Both the position numbers and the translations under genes were made by a program. From an uncultured Candidatus Actinomarina sp. (GTDB taxonomy: Bacteria > Actinomycetota > Acidimicrobiia > Actinomarinales > Actinomarinaceae), in the NCBI GenBank assembly GCA_902610815.1, contig CACLXG010000004.1:1-64000 (forward strand): a stretch of 64,000 nucleotides of DNA. Reading direction: 5' to 3'. The notes under the pieces were generated by a model. It worked only from the letters and a program-made list of their open reading frames with translations, did no database searches and was not told where the DNA came from. Below, in pieces: positions 10,001-17,797 of this stretch (its first letter is position 1; the number at the start of each line of letters is the position of its first letter).

Positions 10001-10195
10001 GAAAAAAATATTTTAAGGTGCAAAATAAGAGAATCTCAGATTGAACTATTTCCAGTTGACTTAACTGAAGAAATAAATTTGAGGATTAAAACATTAGATA
10101 AAAAGTTTATCTTTAGAAATAAACGCTTGGTTTTAAATTTTAAGGATGTCTTAACTCCAGACAGCGTATACGGAATATTAAATAGTAATCTTTAA
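7043..10195 (+). CDS. mfd: Transcription-repair coupling factor Mfd
   Basis: A 1050 aa ATP-dependent translocase that removes stalled RNA polymerase at DNA lesions and recruits UvrA. The N-terminal UvrB-like part is divergent and short, so the protein is about 100 residues shorter than typical Mfd. The RNA polymerase-interacting domain spans about residues 390-480 (HKFHGIGLYEG). The helicase core has Walker A GDVGYGKTE at about 550-558, Walker B VIDEEHRFG near residue 650 and TATPIPRTL near 680. A tandem 12 nt duplication gives PDIKPDIK near residue 912. It sits next to mazG and eno, the usual actinobacterial arrangement. Confidence 0.96.
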   Translation: MNVETFNYYFESLAPFFYLNKRDRKNIYIFPTEKKVLEFYNNFSNFVSESSHFPAWDTLSYDSFTPSLEIQGKRLQTLHNLLVSDSFDIAMSMKSFTQKIFINDLDVIDLQIGQEVDFENLIENLAYLGYVNKDRVESRGTFSIRGGQIDIYPLNNEYPIRVIFNGDEVVELKLFDYITQRSIKTTKKVLITPSSELFQTNQEDIYKSLEVESKKDLDEYELFQFSQNLENFKSLLDFVPDEVSINIIDFNSCKETFNDLQKIEEDSFNNLQKFFSLNVSEMKSRYVDIFTEINKFETFFYATNDLENISNVPQFLDGLSADNVIQKINNLAKVYLSSSNEKITGKFSGINNLQIVDHPFSYSAVFPEMSIAVIDESLFTNRKQKDKKVKHRKLNEESILVPNTYVVHKFHGIGLYEGTEVKKIKDVDKDYLSIKFGGTDRLYVPSDQINELEVYVGGENPRLSRLGGGEWERAKEKARQNAKVIADRVLNLYKLRKVENNSLIIDDDTPWQAEIESDFEYVETPDQLTAINDVKEDLSKNTPMDRLIFGDVGYGKTEVALRAAVKVAFSGGQVAVLAPTTILVQQHIETFVNRLENYPLNIKHLSRFVKKKDLNEIIKGVNDGSVDIVIGTHRLLSDDVTFNNLKLIVIDEEHRFGVEAKDRLQNLATQVHKLTLTATPIPRTLEQSLMGIRETSRIETPPENRLETLTHVGNVDESAIALAIQREISRGGQVFFVLNRISELEEWMKIISKQFTNFNHKILHGQLSAEQIENTMQDVWDRKVDVLFATTIVEAGIDLPKVNTLITLRSELLGMSQLYQLKGRVGRRGDQSFAYFFHSSNLGVDAELRLDAIKSTGQTATGYSLAMKDLQLRGSGSILGDIQSGFIANVGLNIFNQYVLESLDESIESIKPDIKPDIKLDCFWGSSIPKSYVDADSERIDIYKRLEHTHHTKVDKVRDEIIDRFGMLPEVSNNLFITAKIRSVLSEKNILRCKIRESQIELFPVDLTEEINLRIKTLDKKFIFRNKRLVLNFKDVLTPDSVYGILNSNL
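9776..9799 (+). repeat. Tandem duplication of a 12 nt unit inside mfd
   Basis: The unit CCTGATATAAAA occurs twice in tandem without a gap (9776-9787 and 9788-9799). It adds four codons (PDIK) in the linker before the C-terminal domain of Mfd. Like the repeat in pgsA it is in frame and probably neutral slippage. Confidence 0.7.
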
Positions 10196-10197
10196 TT

Positions 10198-10938
10198 ATG
10201 AATGAGTTTGACGAACTTGTAGGTATTGTAAAAAAGCTCAGAGAAGAATGTCCTTGGGATATGGAGCAGACACATGAATCGTTAGCAAGACATTTAATTG
10301 AAGAAGCTTATGAACTGTTGGACTCTCTTGCAAGTATTGAAGAAAAAGATTCAAATTATGAACATGTAAAAGATGAATTGGGTGACCTGCTGCTACAAAT
10401 TTTACTTCATTCAAAAATTGCTGAGGAAAATAATAAATTTGCAATAGTTGATGTAATAAACTCACTTCAAGCAAAATTAATCGAACGCCACCCACATGTA
10501 TTTGGTGATATAAAACTCGATAGTGCAGATGACGTAGAAAAACAATGGGAGGCATTAAAACAAAAAGATAGTGACACCTCTATATTTGATGATATCAATA
10601 GTAAATTACCATCTATAACAAGAGCTTTCAAAACACAAAGAAAAGCAAAAAAACTTAACCTTACCTATTCAAGCTATGAAGAAGCACTTGAGGATTTACT
10701 TTCTGAAGTAAAAGAATTAGAAGAGGCTGAAAATTTGGATGAACGTAAAAGTGAGATAGGCGATGTTTTATTTGCCATTATTAATGTATGTAGATATTTA
10801 GATGCTGATCCAGAAATACAACTAAATAAATCAACTCAAAGATTTGTTAAAAGAGCACAATATGTTGAGAAACATATTGAAGATGATTCTGACTTAGAAA
10901 AATTGTGGGTAGAAGCTAAGAAAACCGAAGAAAAGTAA
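10198..10938 (+). CDS. mazG: Nucleoside triphosphate pyrophosphohydrolase MazG
   Basis: A 246 aa house-cleaning enzyme that hydrolyses (d)NTPs to the monophosphate and pyrophosphate. Two MazG repeats are visible. The first has the hallmark CPWDMEQTHESL near residues 19-30 and the metal-binding EEAYELLDS and DELGDLLLQ helices. The second is at about 140-215, with the acidic pattern EVKELEEAE and EIGDVLFAIINV. It starts 2 nt after the mfd stop and probably shares its transcript. The length is close to that of the two-domain family. Confidence 0.93.
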   Translation: MNEFDELVGIVKKLREECPWDMEQTHESLARHLIEEAYELLDSLASIEEKDSNYEHVKDELGDLLLQILLHSKIAEENNKFAIVDVINSLQAKLIERHPHVFGDIKLDSADDVEKQWEALKQKDSDTSIFDDINSKLPSITRAFKTQRKAKKLNLTYSSYEEALEDLLSEVKELEEAENLDERKSEIGDVLFAIINVCRYLDADPEIQLNKSTQRFVKRAQYVEKHIEDDSDLEKLWVEAKKTEEK

Positions 10939-10978
10939 CAAATCAAGCAATTTGTGCTAGATTTTAAGTAACAGGGTT

Positions 10979-12247
10979 ATGAATAAAAAAATTACACACA
11001 TATTTGCTAGGTATATCCTAGATTCTCGAGCAAATCCTACTGTTGAGGCTGAAGTTACACTTGATGATGGAAGCTGGGGCCGTGCAGCTGTTCCTTCAGG
11101 AGCATCAACAGGTAGCTTAGAATCTCATGAATTAAGAGACGAATCAAAAGACTTTAACGGAAAAGGTGTTAACAAAGCAGTTGAAAATATAAACTCTTTA
11201 ATAGCTGACACATTAATTGGAAGTGATGCCGGTGATCAGTTAAAAATCGATCAAGTTCTACTTGAACTAGATGGAACAAAAAATAAAAGCAAACTTGGCG
11301 CTAATGCAATACTTGCTGTTTCAATGGCAAATATGGTTGCATATGCAAAATCTTCAAAAAAATATGTTTATGAACTTATTCCAAATATTTATGGCAAACC
11401 ATCTTTGCCTGTGCCTTTTATGAATATTCTAAATGGCGGTGCACATGCTGATAATTCTGTTGATATTCAAGAGTTTATGATTGTCCCTCATGGTTTTACA
11501 AGATTTGATGACGGTTTAAAGGCAGGTGTTGAGGTCTATCACACATTAAAGAAAAGACTTAAAGATAGAGGATTAGCAACAAACGTAGGAGATGAAGGAG
11601 GTTTCGCTCCAAACTTTACATCATCAAAAGAAGTTTTAGATGAAATAATGCTTTCAATTGAAGAAGCTGGCTACAAACCTTCTGACCAAATTTCTCTAGC
11701 ATTAGATGCTGCAGCATCTGAGTTCTATAAAGATGGTAAATATAAGATTGAAGGCAACAGTTTGACCAATAAAGAGATGTCTGACTATTTAGTAGACCTT
11801 ACAGAGTATTACCCAATAGTATCTATTGAAGATGGGTTAGCAGAAGATGATTGGGATGGCTGGAAATACTTAACCTCTAGAATAAATGACTCTACACAAC
11901 TTGTTGGTGACGATTTATTTGTTACACAGGAAGAAGTACTACAAAAAGGGATTGATGAAAATTGTGGGAATGCAATCTTAATTAAAGTAAACCAAGTTGG
12001 AACAGTAACTGAAACTTTAAATACTATGAAGTTAGCAAGCAAGAATGCATACTCAAGCATGGTTTCACACAGATCTGGTGAAACAGAGGATTCATTTATT
12101 AGCCATCTAGTTGTAGGAACTTCTAGCGGGCAGATTAAGACTGGTGCACCAGCTCGTTCAGAGCGAACAGCAAAATATAATGAGCTTTTAAGAATTGCTG
12201 AGACAATTGGATTCGAAAACTTTAATAATTCAAAATGGCAAATTTAA
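10979..12247 (+). CDS. eno: Enolase (phosphopyruvate hydratase)
   Basis: A 422 aa glycolytic enzyme that interconverts 2-phosphoglycerate and phosphoenolpyruvate with Mg2+. Family motifs are intact: the N-terminal SRANPTVEAEV and GASTGSLE, the active-site DEGGFAP near residue 208, the metal ligand segment GDDLFVTQ, the signature ILIKVNQVGTVTET and SHRSGETED. Its stop overlaps the start of the FtsB-like gene by 13 nt. The order eno - divIC - DUF501 - ppx is conserved in actinobacteria. Confidence 0.97.
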   Translation: MNKKITHIFARYILDSRANPTVEAEVTLDDGSWGRAAVPSGASTGSLESHELRDESKDFNGKGVNKAVENINSLIADTLIGSDAGDQLKIDQVLLELDGTKNKSKLGANAILAVSMANMVAYAKSSKKYVYELIPNIYGKPSLPVPFMNILNGGAHADNSVDIQEFMIVPHGFTRFDDGLKAGVEVYHTLKKRLKDRGLATNVGDEGGFAPNFTSSKEVLDEIMLSIEEAGYKPSDQISLALDAAASEFYKDGKYKIEGNSLTNKEMSDYLVDLTEYYPIVSIEDGLAEDDWDGWKYLTSRINDSTQLVGDDLFVTQEEVLQKGIDENCGNAILIKVNQVGTVTETLNTMKLASKNAYSSMVSHRSGETEDSFISHLVVGTSSGQIKTGAPARSERTAKYNELLRIAETIGFENFNNSKWQI

Positions 12248-12627
12248 AATCTATAGGTAATAATATATTTTCGAGATTATTAATTTTTACGCTTATTTCA
12301 TTCTTCCTTTTCTTTTTATTTGATACATATCAGGAAAATTATGAAAAATTAAAAGTTCTACAAAGCTCGCTAGAGGACAGGCAGGAAGAAGTTGTTTTTC
12401 TCCAGAATCAAATAGATGATTGGAATCAAGAAATTTCAGATTTAGATGATCCAAAAAAAGCTGAGCTTATTCTAAGAAAGAGAGGATATGGAGAGACAGG
12501 TGAAGTTCTATATAGATTTGAAGTTCCTGAACCAGTAACTCCAATTGAAGAAACCTTAAAGTCAGATAGAAGCAAAAGTTTAATTGAGTATGTAATTGAT
12601 TATATGATCGGTAAAGAAGGTGAATAG
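12235..12627 (+). CDS. FtsB/DivIC-type cell division protein
   Basis: A 130 aa bitopic membrane protein. A short cytoplasmic N-terminus is followed by one transmembrane helix (about residues 14-33, SRLLIFTLISFFLFFLFDTY), a coiled coil (about 36-62, leucine/isoleucine heptads) and a short extracytoplasmic tail with the ELILRKRGYGETGE motif typical of septum-formation initiators. The family bridges FtsQ and FtsL in the divisome. The start lies inside the end of eno and the stop overlaps the DUF501 gene by 8 nt. Confidence 0.88.
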   Translation: MANLKSIGNNIFSRLLIFTLISFFLFFLFDTYQENYEKLKVLQSSLEDRQEEVVFLQNQIDDWNQEISDLDDPKKAELILRKRGYGETGEVLYRFEVPEPVTPIEETLKSDRSKSLIEYVIDYMIGKEGE

Positions 12628-13138
12628 CGATCATATAATCGTACAGCAACAAATAGGCAGAGAGCTAAGAAACGATTCAGAAGTAAGTTGTAGATGTCAT
12701 CTTGATATTCCAGCAGTTATAAAAGTTCCGCCAAAATTAAACGATGGAACGCCATTTCCCACAACATATTGGCTTACTTGTCCCATGTACAATAAAAAAA
12801 TTGGATCTTTAGAATCTCAGGGTTTAATTAAAGAGTTAGACAAAGAATTAGAAAACAATCCTGAGCTAAAAGAGAAGTGGCAATCTCGACAAAAATCATA
12901 TCAAGCTGAAAGAGAAAAGTTAGTTACTGATAATTCTGTGCCACAAGCTTCAGGTGGAGTTGGTGGTGCTACGGAATCAATTAAATGTCTACACTCTCAT
13001 ACTGCTGACGAACTTTCGACTGGAAAGAACGCAATAGGAAAAATTGTTGTTGAATCTATAGGAAGTTTTAATTGTGAAGAAGTATGTATAAATCCAAAGA
13101 CATTTGAAAAAAACAAAAATTGGAAAGTAATTTGGTAA
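12620..13138 (+). CDS. DUF501 domain protein
   Basis: A 172 aa protein of unknown function belonging to the DUF501 family, found mainly in actinobacteria between the divIC-like gene and ppx. The start is GTG at 12620, inside the end of the upstream gene. Recognisable family blocks are CRCHLDIPAVIKVPP, DGTPFPTTYWLTCPMYN and KCLHSHTADEL, with several conserved cysteines and histidines that could bind metal. No signal peptide or membrane helix is seen. Its function is not known; the locus suggests a link to division or polyphosphate metabolism. Confidence 0.9.
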   Translation: MNSDHIIVQQQIGRELRNDSEVSCRCHLDIPAVIKVPPKLNDGTPFPTTYWLTCPMYNKKIGSLESQGLIKELDKELENNPELKEKWQSRQKSYQAEREKLVTDNSVPQASGGVGGATESIKCLHSHTADELSTGKNAIGKIVVESIGSFNCEEVCINPKTFEKNKNWKVIW

Positions 13139-14031
13139 AAGTAGCATCAATTGATCTTGGATCTAACTCTACAAGGTTGCTTATTGCAGACATAACCAAG
13201 GGAACTTTAACTACAATTTGTAAGGAACATCAAGTCACAAGAATGGCTGATAAGTTATCAGAATCAAAAATTATATCAAAAGAAGCTACAAAGAGGGTTT
13301 TAAAGGCACTTGCAGGTTACTTTAAAACTATAAACAGAAACAACATTGAAAATATTCAAATTGTTGGCACAGCAGCTCTTAGGGATGCCACAAACAGTCA
13401 AGAAATTACAAAAAAAATAGAAAAGAGATTCGGATATGAAGTTGAAATTGTCTCAGGTGAAGAAGAGGGGATATTGACCAGCATAGGTGTTTTAAATTCT
13501 CTAGGCAGTTTGGATAATTTTCTTATTGTAGATATAGGTGGAAGAAGTACAGAGTTTATTTACGACTTTGACAAAAAAATAATTTCAAAGTCACTCAATA
13601 TTGGTGTTGTAAGTCTTAGCGAGCTATTTTTTAATGAACTACCACCTTTAAAGGAAACAGTATTATTAGCTAAAGAGTACATAGAAAGTAATCTATTCGA
13701 ATCTAATATTTTTAATGAAAGAGTGCTAGTTGGAGTAGCAGGTACGTTTACATCTCTTGCATCAATTTTTTTAGAACAGACTCAATTTAATGATAAGGAA
13801 ATACACCTAACTGAGTTAAAAAATGAAGATGTTTATGCAATAAATGAAGAATTATTACAATTAAATGAACCTCAAATAATTACTAGCTACAAGGGATTAG
13901 ATCCAAAAAGAGCTAGAACTATCCAGGCTGGAATACTGTTAGCAAAAGAAATTATTTCTAAATATAATGTAAATTCAATTAAAGTTTCAAATAGTGATAT
14001 TTTAGAAGGTCTAATATTAAAAAAATATTAG
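13132..14031 (+). CDS. ppx: Exopolyphosphatase / guanosine pentaphosphatase (Ppx/GppA)
   Basis: A roughly 300 aa member of the ASKHA Ppx/GppA family, which hydrolyses polyphosphate or pppGpp. It shows the phosphate-1 motif SIDLGSNSTRLLI, the GTAALRDA block, GEEEG, the phosphate-2 motif VDIGGRSTEF and GVAGTFTSLA. It is the short single-module form. I chose TTG at 13132 because GGAAAG lies just upstream; a TTG at 13120 would add four residues. It overlaps the DUF501 stop. It closes the actinobacterial eno-divIC-DUF501-ppx block and is followed by tRNA-Leu. Confidence 0.92.
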   Translation: MVKVASIDLGSNSTRLLIADITKGTLTTICKEHQVTRMADKLSESKIISKEATKRVLKALAGYFKTINRNNIENIQIVGTAALRDATNSQEITKKIEKRFGYEVEIVSGEEEGILTSIGVLNSLGSLDNFLIVDIGGRSTEFIYDFDKKIISKSLNIGVVSLSELFFNELPPLKETVLLAKEYIESNLFESNIFNERVLVGVAGTFTSLASIFLEQTQFNDKEIHLTELKNEDVYAINEELLQLNEPQIITSYKGLDPKRARTIQAGILLAKEIISKYNVNSIKVSNSDILEGLILKKY

Positions 14032-14042
14032 ATTAGATATTA

Positions 14043-14126
14043 GCCCGGGTGGCGGAATTGGTAGACGCGACGGACTTAAAATCCGTTATTCGAAAGGATG
14101 TGGGGGTTCGAGTCCCCCCCCGGGCA
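14043..14126 (+). tRNA. tRNA-Leu (anticodon UAA)
   Basis: An 84 nt class II tRNA. The acceptor GCCCGGG pairs with CCCGGGC, the anticodon stem ACGGA/TCCGT encloses loop CTTAAAA (anticodon TAA), there is a long variable arm, and the T arm is GGGGG-TTCGAGT-CCCCC. The discriminator base is A, as expected for leucine, and CCA is not encoded. It starts 11 nt after the ppx stop. Confidence 0.96.
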
Positions 14127-14216
14127 CATATAAAAATTTTTCAAAAAATCAAGTTAAAATTCAATTTTTTTTATTTTATTATGTAAAACATATTTGAAAC
14201 ACATAAAATAATAACA

Positions 14217-14251
14217 GCTAAAAATTCCTTATTTTTAGCATACGTACGTAT
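14217..14251 (+). promoter_or_regulatory. Two adjacent palindromes before the sugar-binding-protein gene (operator candidates)
   Basis: A perfect 9 bp inverted repeat with 5 nt spacer (GCTAAAAAT at 14217-14225, ATTTTTAGC at 14231-14239) abuts a 12 bp perfect palindrome ATACGTACGTAT (14240-14251). The ribosome site AAAGGGG follows, then the ATG at 14267. The 140 nt between tRNA-Leu and this gene hold nothing else recognisable. A palindrome with a central CG step is the usual shape of LacI-family operators, and sugar loci are often under LacI control, but no such regulator gene lies in the window. Confidence 0.5.
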
Positions 14252-14266
14252 ACACAAAGGGGAAAA

Positions 14267-15565
14267 ATGAAGAAACCATTATTGGTTAGTTTCTTACTCT
14301 TAACTCTAATTCTTGGAGCTTGTGGTGGCGGAAGCCTAGAAGGCGAAGAAGTCACTATCACAGGTGCTTTGATCGGTTCCGATCAAGATGGATTTAGAGC
14401 TGCGTTCGAACCATTTATGGAGGAAACTGGAATTATTGTTTCCTATCAAGGTTCTGACAACTTTGAGCAAGAAATTCAAATTCAAATGGAGTCCGGTGAT
14501 ACACCTGACTTCGCATTATGGCCGCAGCCAGGTGCTGTTGTCGATGCCGCTAATAGAGGATACCTTACACCTTTGGCCGATCTAGACATTGATTTAGATC
14601 AGTATCAAAGTGATTTCTCATCCTATCTTGTAGGATTAGGAACTGTTGATGGTGTTATCTATGGTGGAGCTAATGCAGCTAACCTCAAGAGTATCGTTTG
14701 GTACCAACCAGCAGAATTCGAAGCAAGAGGATATAGCGTTCCAACAACTTGGGATGATATGATTGCGCTTGCTGATCAAATTGTTGCTGACGGAATGAAT
14801 CCATTCTGTTTTGGTATGTACTCAAATGGTGCATCAGGTTGGTTAGCAACTGACTGGATGGAAGACATCATGCTTCGAACCGGAGACGGTGTTGCTTCCT
14901 ACGATAAGTGGGTAAGCCATGATATGCCTTTCAATGATCCAATAGTTAAAAATGCTGCAACCCTTTTGAGCACAATCATGCATACTGAAGGTTATGTTGT
15001 AGGTGGTACAGATGCTATCGTCTCAACTTACTTTGGTAATGCACAAGATCCTATGTTCTCAAAAGATGCAAATGGCAACCCAGGTTGTTTCATGCATAGG
15101 CAAGCATCCTTTATTACAGGATTCTGGCCAGAGGGTGAAAAAGAAGGTGCGGGTACAATTACAACTGTATTCCCATTCCCTTCAATCGACCCATCATTAC
15201 CAGCTGCTGCTTTAGGTGGTGGTGATATGTGGGGTGCATTTAATGATAGAGATGCAACAAAAGCTGTTGCAGAATTTATGTTAAGTGCAGAATTCTACAA
15301 CAATGTAGCTCCTAGACCAGACAATGCAAGATTAAGTGCACATACTGGTTTTGATACATCGTTGTATGCAGCTCCAATCAACAAAATTCTTGGAGATACA
15401 ATCGCTGCAGCATTAAGTGCAAACTCATTTAGATTTGATGCGTCTGACTTAATGCCACCAGAGGTTGGTGCTGGTTCATTCTGGAAAGAAATGATGAACT
15501 TAGCAGTTGAAGGTCCAGGATATATTGACACTGCATTAGACACTGTCGAAAATTCTTGGCCATAA
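14267..15565 (+). CDS. Sugar ABC transporter solute-binding lipoprotein (alpha-glucoside / AglE-like)
   Basis: A 432 aa extracellular binding protein of the CUT1 type. A lipoprotein signal peptide ends in the lipobox LGAC with C19 as the lipid anchor, followed by a GGGS linker. The body has features of the AglE branch: the ASGWLATDWMEDIMLR segment and the C-terminal FRFDASDLMP. It should capture an oligosaccharide or alpha-glucoside outside the membrane and hand it to the two permeases downstream. It has a strong ribosome site (AAAGGGG). A perfect hairpin terminator follows 24 nt after the stop, suggesting this gene is made in excess over the permeases. A diverged paralogue sits at 19239-20549. 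Confidence 0.92.
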   Translation: MKKPLLVSFLLLTLILGACGGGSLEGEEVTITGALIGSDQDGFRAAFEPFMEETGIIVSYQGSDNFEQEIQIQMESGDTPDFALWPQPGAVVDAANRGYLTPLADLDIDLDQYQSDFSSYLVGLGTVDGVIYGGANAANLKSIVWYQPAEFEARGYSVPTTWDDMIALADQIVADGMNPFCFGMYSNGASGWLATDWMEDIMLRTGDGVASYDKWVSHDMPFNDPIVKNAATLLSTIMHTEGYVVGGTDAIVSTYFGNAQDPMFSKDANGNPGCFMHRQASFITGFWPEGEKEGAGTITTVFPFPSIDPSLPAAALGGGDMWGAFNDRDATKAVAEFMLSAEFYNNVAPRPDNARLSAHTGFDTSLYAAPINKILGDTIAAALSANSFRFDASDLMPPEVGAGSFWKEMMNLAVEGPGYIDTALDTVENSWP

Positions 15566-15588
15566 ACCAGGGCTTTTTTAAGTAAATT

Positions 15589-15620
15589 GATAGCCACCCT
15601 ATTTGGGTGGCTATCTTTTA
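15589..15620 (+). terminator. Hairpin terminator between binding-protein and permease genes
   Basis: A perfect 11 bp stem (GATAGCCACCC at 15589-15599, GGGTGGCTATC at 15605-15615) with a 5 nt loop is followed by TTTTATA. It lies after the solute-binding-protein stop and 24 nt before the permease start, so it probably acts as a partial terminator or 3-prime mRNA stabiliser. Confidence 0.88.
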
Positions 15621-15643
15621 TAAGCTAAAATAAAACAATTGAA

Positions 15644-16879
15644 ATGAAACAACAAACACTTCAAGAAAAATTAAAATCAATAGGTATTTCAATGCTTGCT
15701 TTAGGAATCTTTCCTTTAATTTGGTTTTTATTTCAAGCTATATTATTCAGGGAATTAACTGAAATTATTTCTAGGAATTTACTTGTTGTTTTTGCTTTAA
15801 TTATTGGTTCTACATTTGTCTTCTTACTTTTTTGGGGTATGGATAAAATTATTAAATTGTCACCTAAAGAAAATAGAGAATCTTTAGAAGCAAGAATGTT
15901 TGCTGGACCCTCATTATTTATGATTTCCCTTTTTCTTTTTTATCCAGCAATTAGAACTTTTTACATTAGTTTTAAAGATAGATACAGCAATGATTTTGTT
16001 GGTATCGAAAATTATTTATGGGCATTTTCTGATCCCGAAATGTTGGTAACTATTAGAAATCAAGTAATTTGGTTGGTTTTTGTTGTTTTTTTTGTTTTGT
16101 TAATTGGATTAGTTGTAGGTTGGTTATCAGACAGATTAAATAAAGGTGAGGCGTTTTTTAAGTCAATAGTTTTTATGCCTATGGCAATATCAGCTGTTGG
16201 AGCTAGTGCAATATTTAAATTTATTTACGAATATAGGCCACCTCCATTAACTCAAATTGGAATAATTAATGGTATTAGAGTTTCTGTTGACCGCCTTGGT
16301 ACAAAATGTATGAACAACAGAATAATTGATGGGGTTTTTAATGGTTTTGATGATCCTAACTGTCTTAGACCTATTGGTTGGTTGCAACAGAGAGATATGT
16401 CAAACTTACCTTTTGCTGAAAACTTAAATCCAGATGGTTTTTTAAGCAGTATATTGATAAACCTTCCTGTAAACACAATGCTTCTTATGGTTATTATGAT
16501 TTGGATGTTTACAGGATTTGCTGCTGTCGTTTTTTCAGCAGGTATTAAAGCTATTCCTTCAGAAATAATGGAAGCTGGACAAATTGATGGTGCTTCTGAA
16601 TTAAGAGTTTTTAGATCTATTGTTATTCCATATATCAAAAGTACAATAATTGTTGTAGGAACTTATATGGTAGTTACTGTTCTAAAAGCGTTCGATATCA
16701 TCTATGTTTCTACTAGGGGAGATCTAGAAACAAATTTATTAGCTGTAAAAATGCTAGATGAGTTCTCTAAATATAGAAACTTTGGAAGATCTGCAACTGT
16801 TGCAGTTTTAATTTTTGTTTGCGTACTACCAATAATTGTTGGAACAGCTATTAGGGAAAGAGAAAACACACAATCATGA
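15644..16879 (+). CDS. Sugar ABC transporter permease (AglF/MalF type)
   Basis: A 411 aa inner-membrane subunit of the CUT1 importer. Two N-terminal helices (about residues 13-33 and 44-64) precede the core. The EAA loop EAGQIDGASELRVFRSIVIP, which docks the ATPase, is near residues 309-328. A hydrophilic insertion with two cysteines (about 195-255) lies between core helices, as in AglF-like permeases. The ATG overlaps nothing, but the gene ends in ATGA overlap with the second permease. It works with the binding protein upstream and probably with the MsmK-type ATPase at 20554-21729. Confidence 0.92.
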   Translation: MKQQTLQEKLKSIGISMLALGIFPLIWFLFQAILFRELTEIISRNLLVVFALIIGSTFVFLLFWGMDKIIKLSPKENRESLEARMFAGPSLFMISLFLFYPAIRTFYISFKDRYSNDFVGIENYLWAFSDPEMLVTIRNQVIWLVFVVFFVLLIGLVVGWLSDRLNKGEAFFKSIVFMPMAISAVGASAIFKFIYEYRPPPLTQIGIINGIRVSVDRLGTKCMNNRIIDGVFNGFDDPNCLRPIGWLQQRDMSNLPFAENLNPDGFLSSILINLPVNTMLLMVIMIWMFTGFAAVVFSAGIKAIPSEIMEAGQIDGASELRVFRSIVIPYIKSTIIVVGTYMVVTVLKAFDIIYVSTRGDLETNLLAVKMLDEFSKYRNFGRSATVAVLIFVCVLPIIVGTAIRERENTQS

Positions 16880-17778
16880 GTCGTAATACACAAAAATGGT
16901 ACGATAAACCTCTTACAAAATTGATATTGATAACTATTGCACTTACTTGGATATTTCCTGTTTTTGGTTTTGTATTGAGTTCATTTAGACCTGGAGAAGC
17001 TATAAAAAGAGAATCTTGGTGGGATGCAATATATACTGGAAAACTTTGGACAGAGCTTACTTTATCAAACTATTCAGAAATATTTTTTGCTGATAATTTA
17101 GATAGATCATTTTATAATTCGTTTGCAGTAACTATTCCATCTACAATTATCCCTATTACAATTGCTGCTTTTGCAGCTTATGCTTTTGCTTTTATGGAAT
17201 TTAGAGGTAAAGAGGTATTGTTTTTGTTTGTAGTGGCATCAATGATAATACCACTACAAATGTCTCTTATACCCCTTGTTCAACTATTTAAAAGTGGGAT
17301 AGAAGTCTTTGGCATACCAATTATTCCAGCATTAGATATTAACGGTACATTTGTAGCTACCTGGTTTGCTCATTCAGGTTTTGGTTTGCCGTTGGCTACT
17401 TTTTTATTGAGGGACTTTATGATGAGCTTACCTAAAAGCGTTATAGAGTCAGCAAGAATTGATGGTGCAAGCAATATGACTACCTTCTTTAGGTTAGTTT
17501 TACCTCTATCTGTTGCAGGTATAGCTGCATTTGCAACTTTTCAATTTTTGTGGGTTTATAATGATTTTCTTGTTGCCAATGTATTTTTAGGAGTTTATAA
17601 ACCAGAAAATCTTGTAGTAACTTCTCACGTTTCACAACTAGCTGTTGGTGCATACGGTGAGGCATGGCACTTAAGAACTTCAGGTGCGATTATTTCAATG
17701 ATTGTACCCTTGGCTGTATTTTTTAGCCTTCAAAGATTTTTCATTAGAGGTTTAATAGGGGGAGCAGTTAAGGGTTGA
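16876..17778 (+). CDS. Sugar ABC transporter permease (AglG/MalG type)
   Basis: A 300 aa second permease of the CUT1 importer with about six membrane helices. The EAA motif ESARIDGASNMTTFFRLVLP lies near residues 192-211. The first helix follows residues KLILITIALTWIFPVFGF. It starts in an ATGA overlap with the first permease. Its last codons form the left arm of a terminator hairpin (17766-17774) whose loop contains the start of the next gene. Confidence 0.92.
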   Translation: MSRNTQKWYDKPLTKLILITIALTWIFPVFGFVLSSFRPGEAIKRESWWDAIYTGKLWTELTLSNYSEIFFADNLDRSFYNSFAVTIPSTIIPITIAAFAAYAFAFMEFRGKEVLFLFVVASMIIPLQMSLIPLVQLFKSGIEVFGIPIIPALDINGTFVATWFAHSGFGLPLATFLLRDFMMSLPKSVIESARIDGASNMTTFFRLVLPLSVAGIAAFATFQFLWVYNDFLVANVFLGVYKPENLVVTSHVSQLAVGAYGEAWHLRTSGAIISMIVPLAVFFSLQRFFIRGLIGGAVKG

Positions 17779-17797
17779 GACCCTTAACTATTTTTTT
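17766..17797 (+). terminator. Hairpin terminator overlapping the end of the second permease gene and the start of the next
   Basis: A perfect 9 bp stem (AGTTAAGGG at 17766-17774, CCCTTAACT at 17781-17789) with loop TTGAGA is followed by ATTTTTTTATT. By form it is a good intrinsic terminator. The permease stop TGA and the TTG that begins the following reading frame both fall in the loop, and the T tract encodes the hydrophobic core of that protein's signal peptide. Confidence 0.85.

Noticed and set aside
14127-14216. A/T-rich stretch after tRNA-Leu, looked at as a terminator or small RNA
   Set aside because: Runs of A and T are present but no stem of useful length; nothing supportable beyond spacer.
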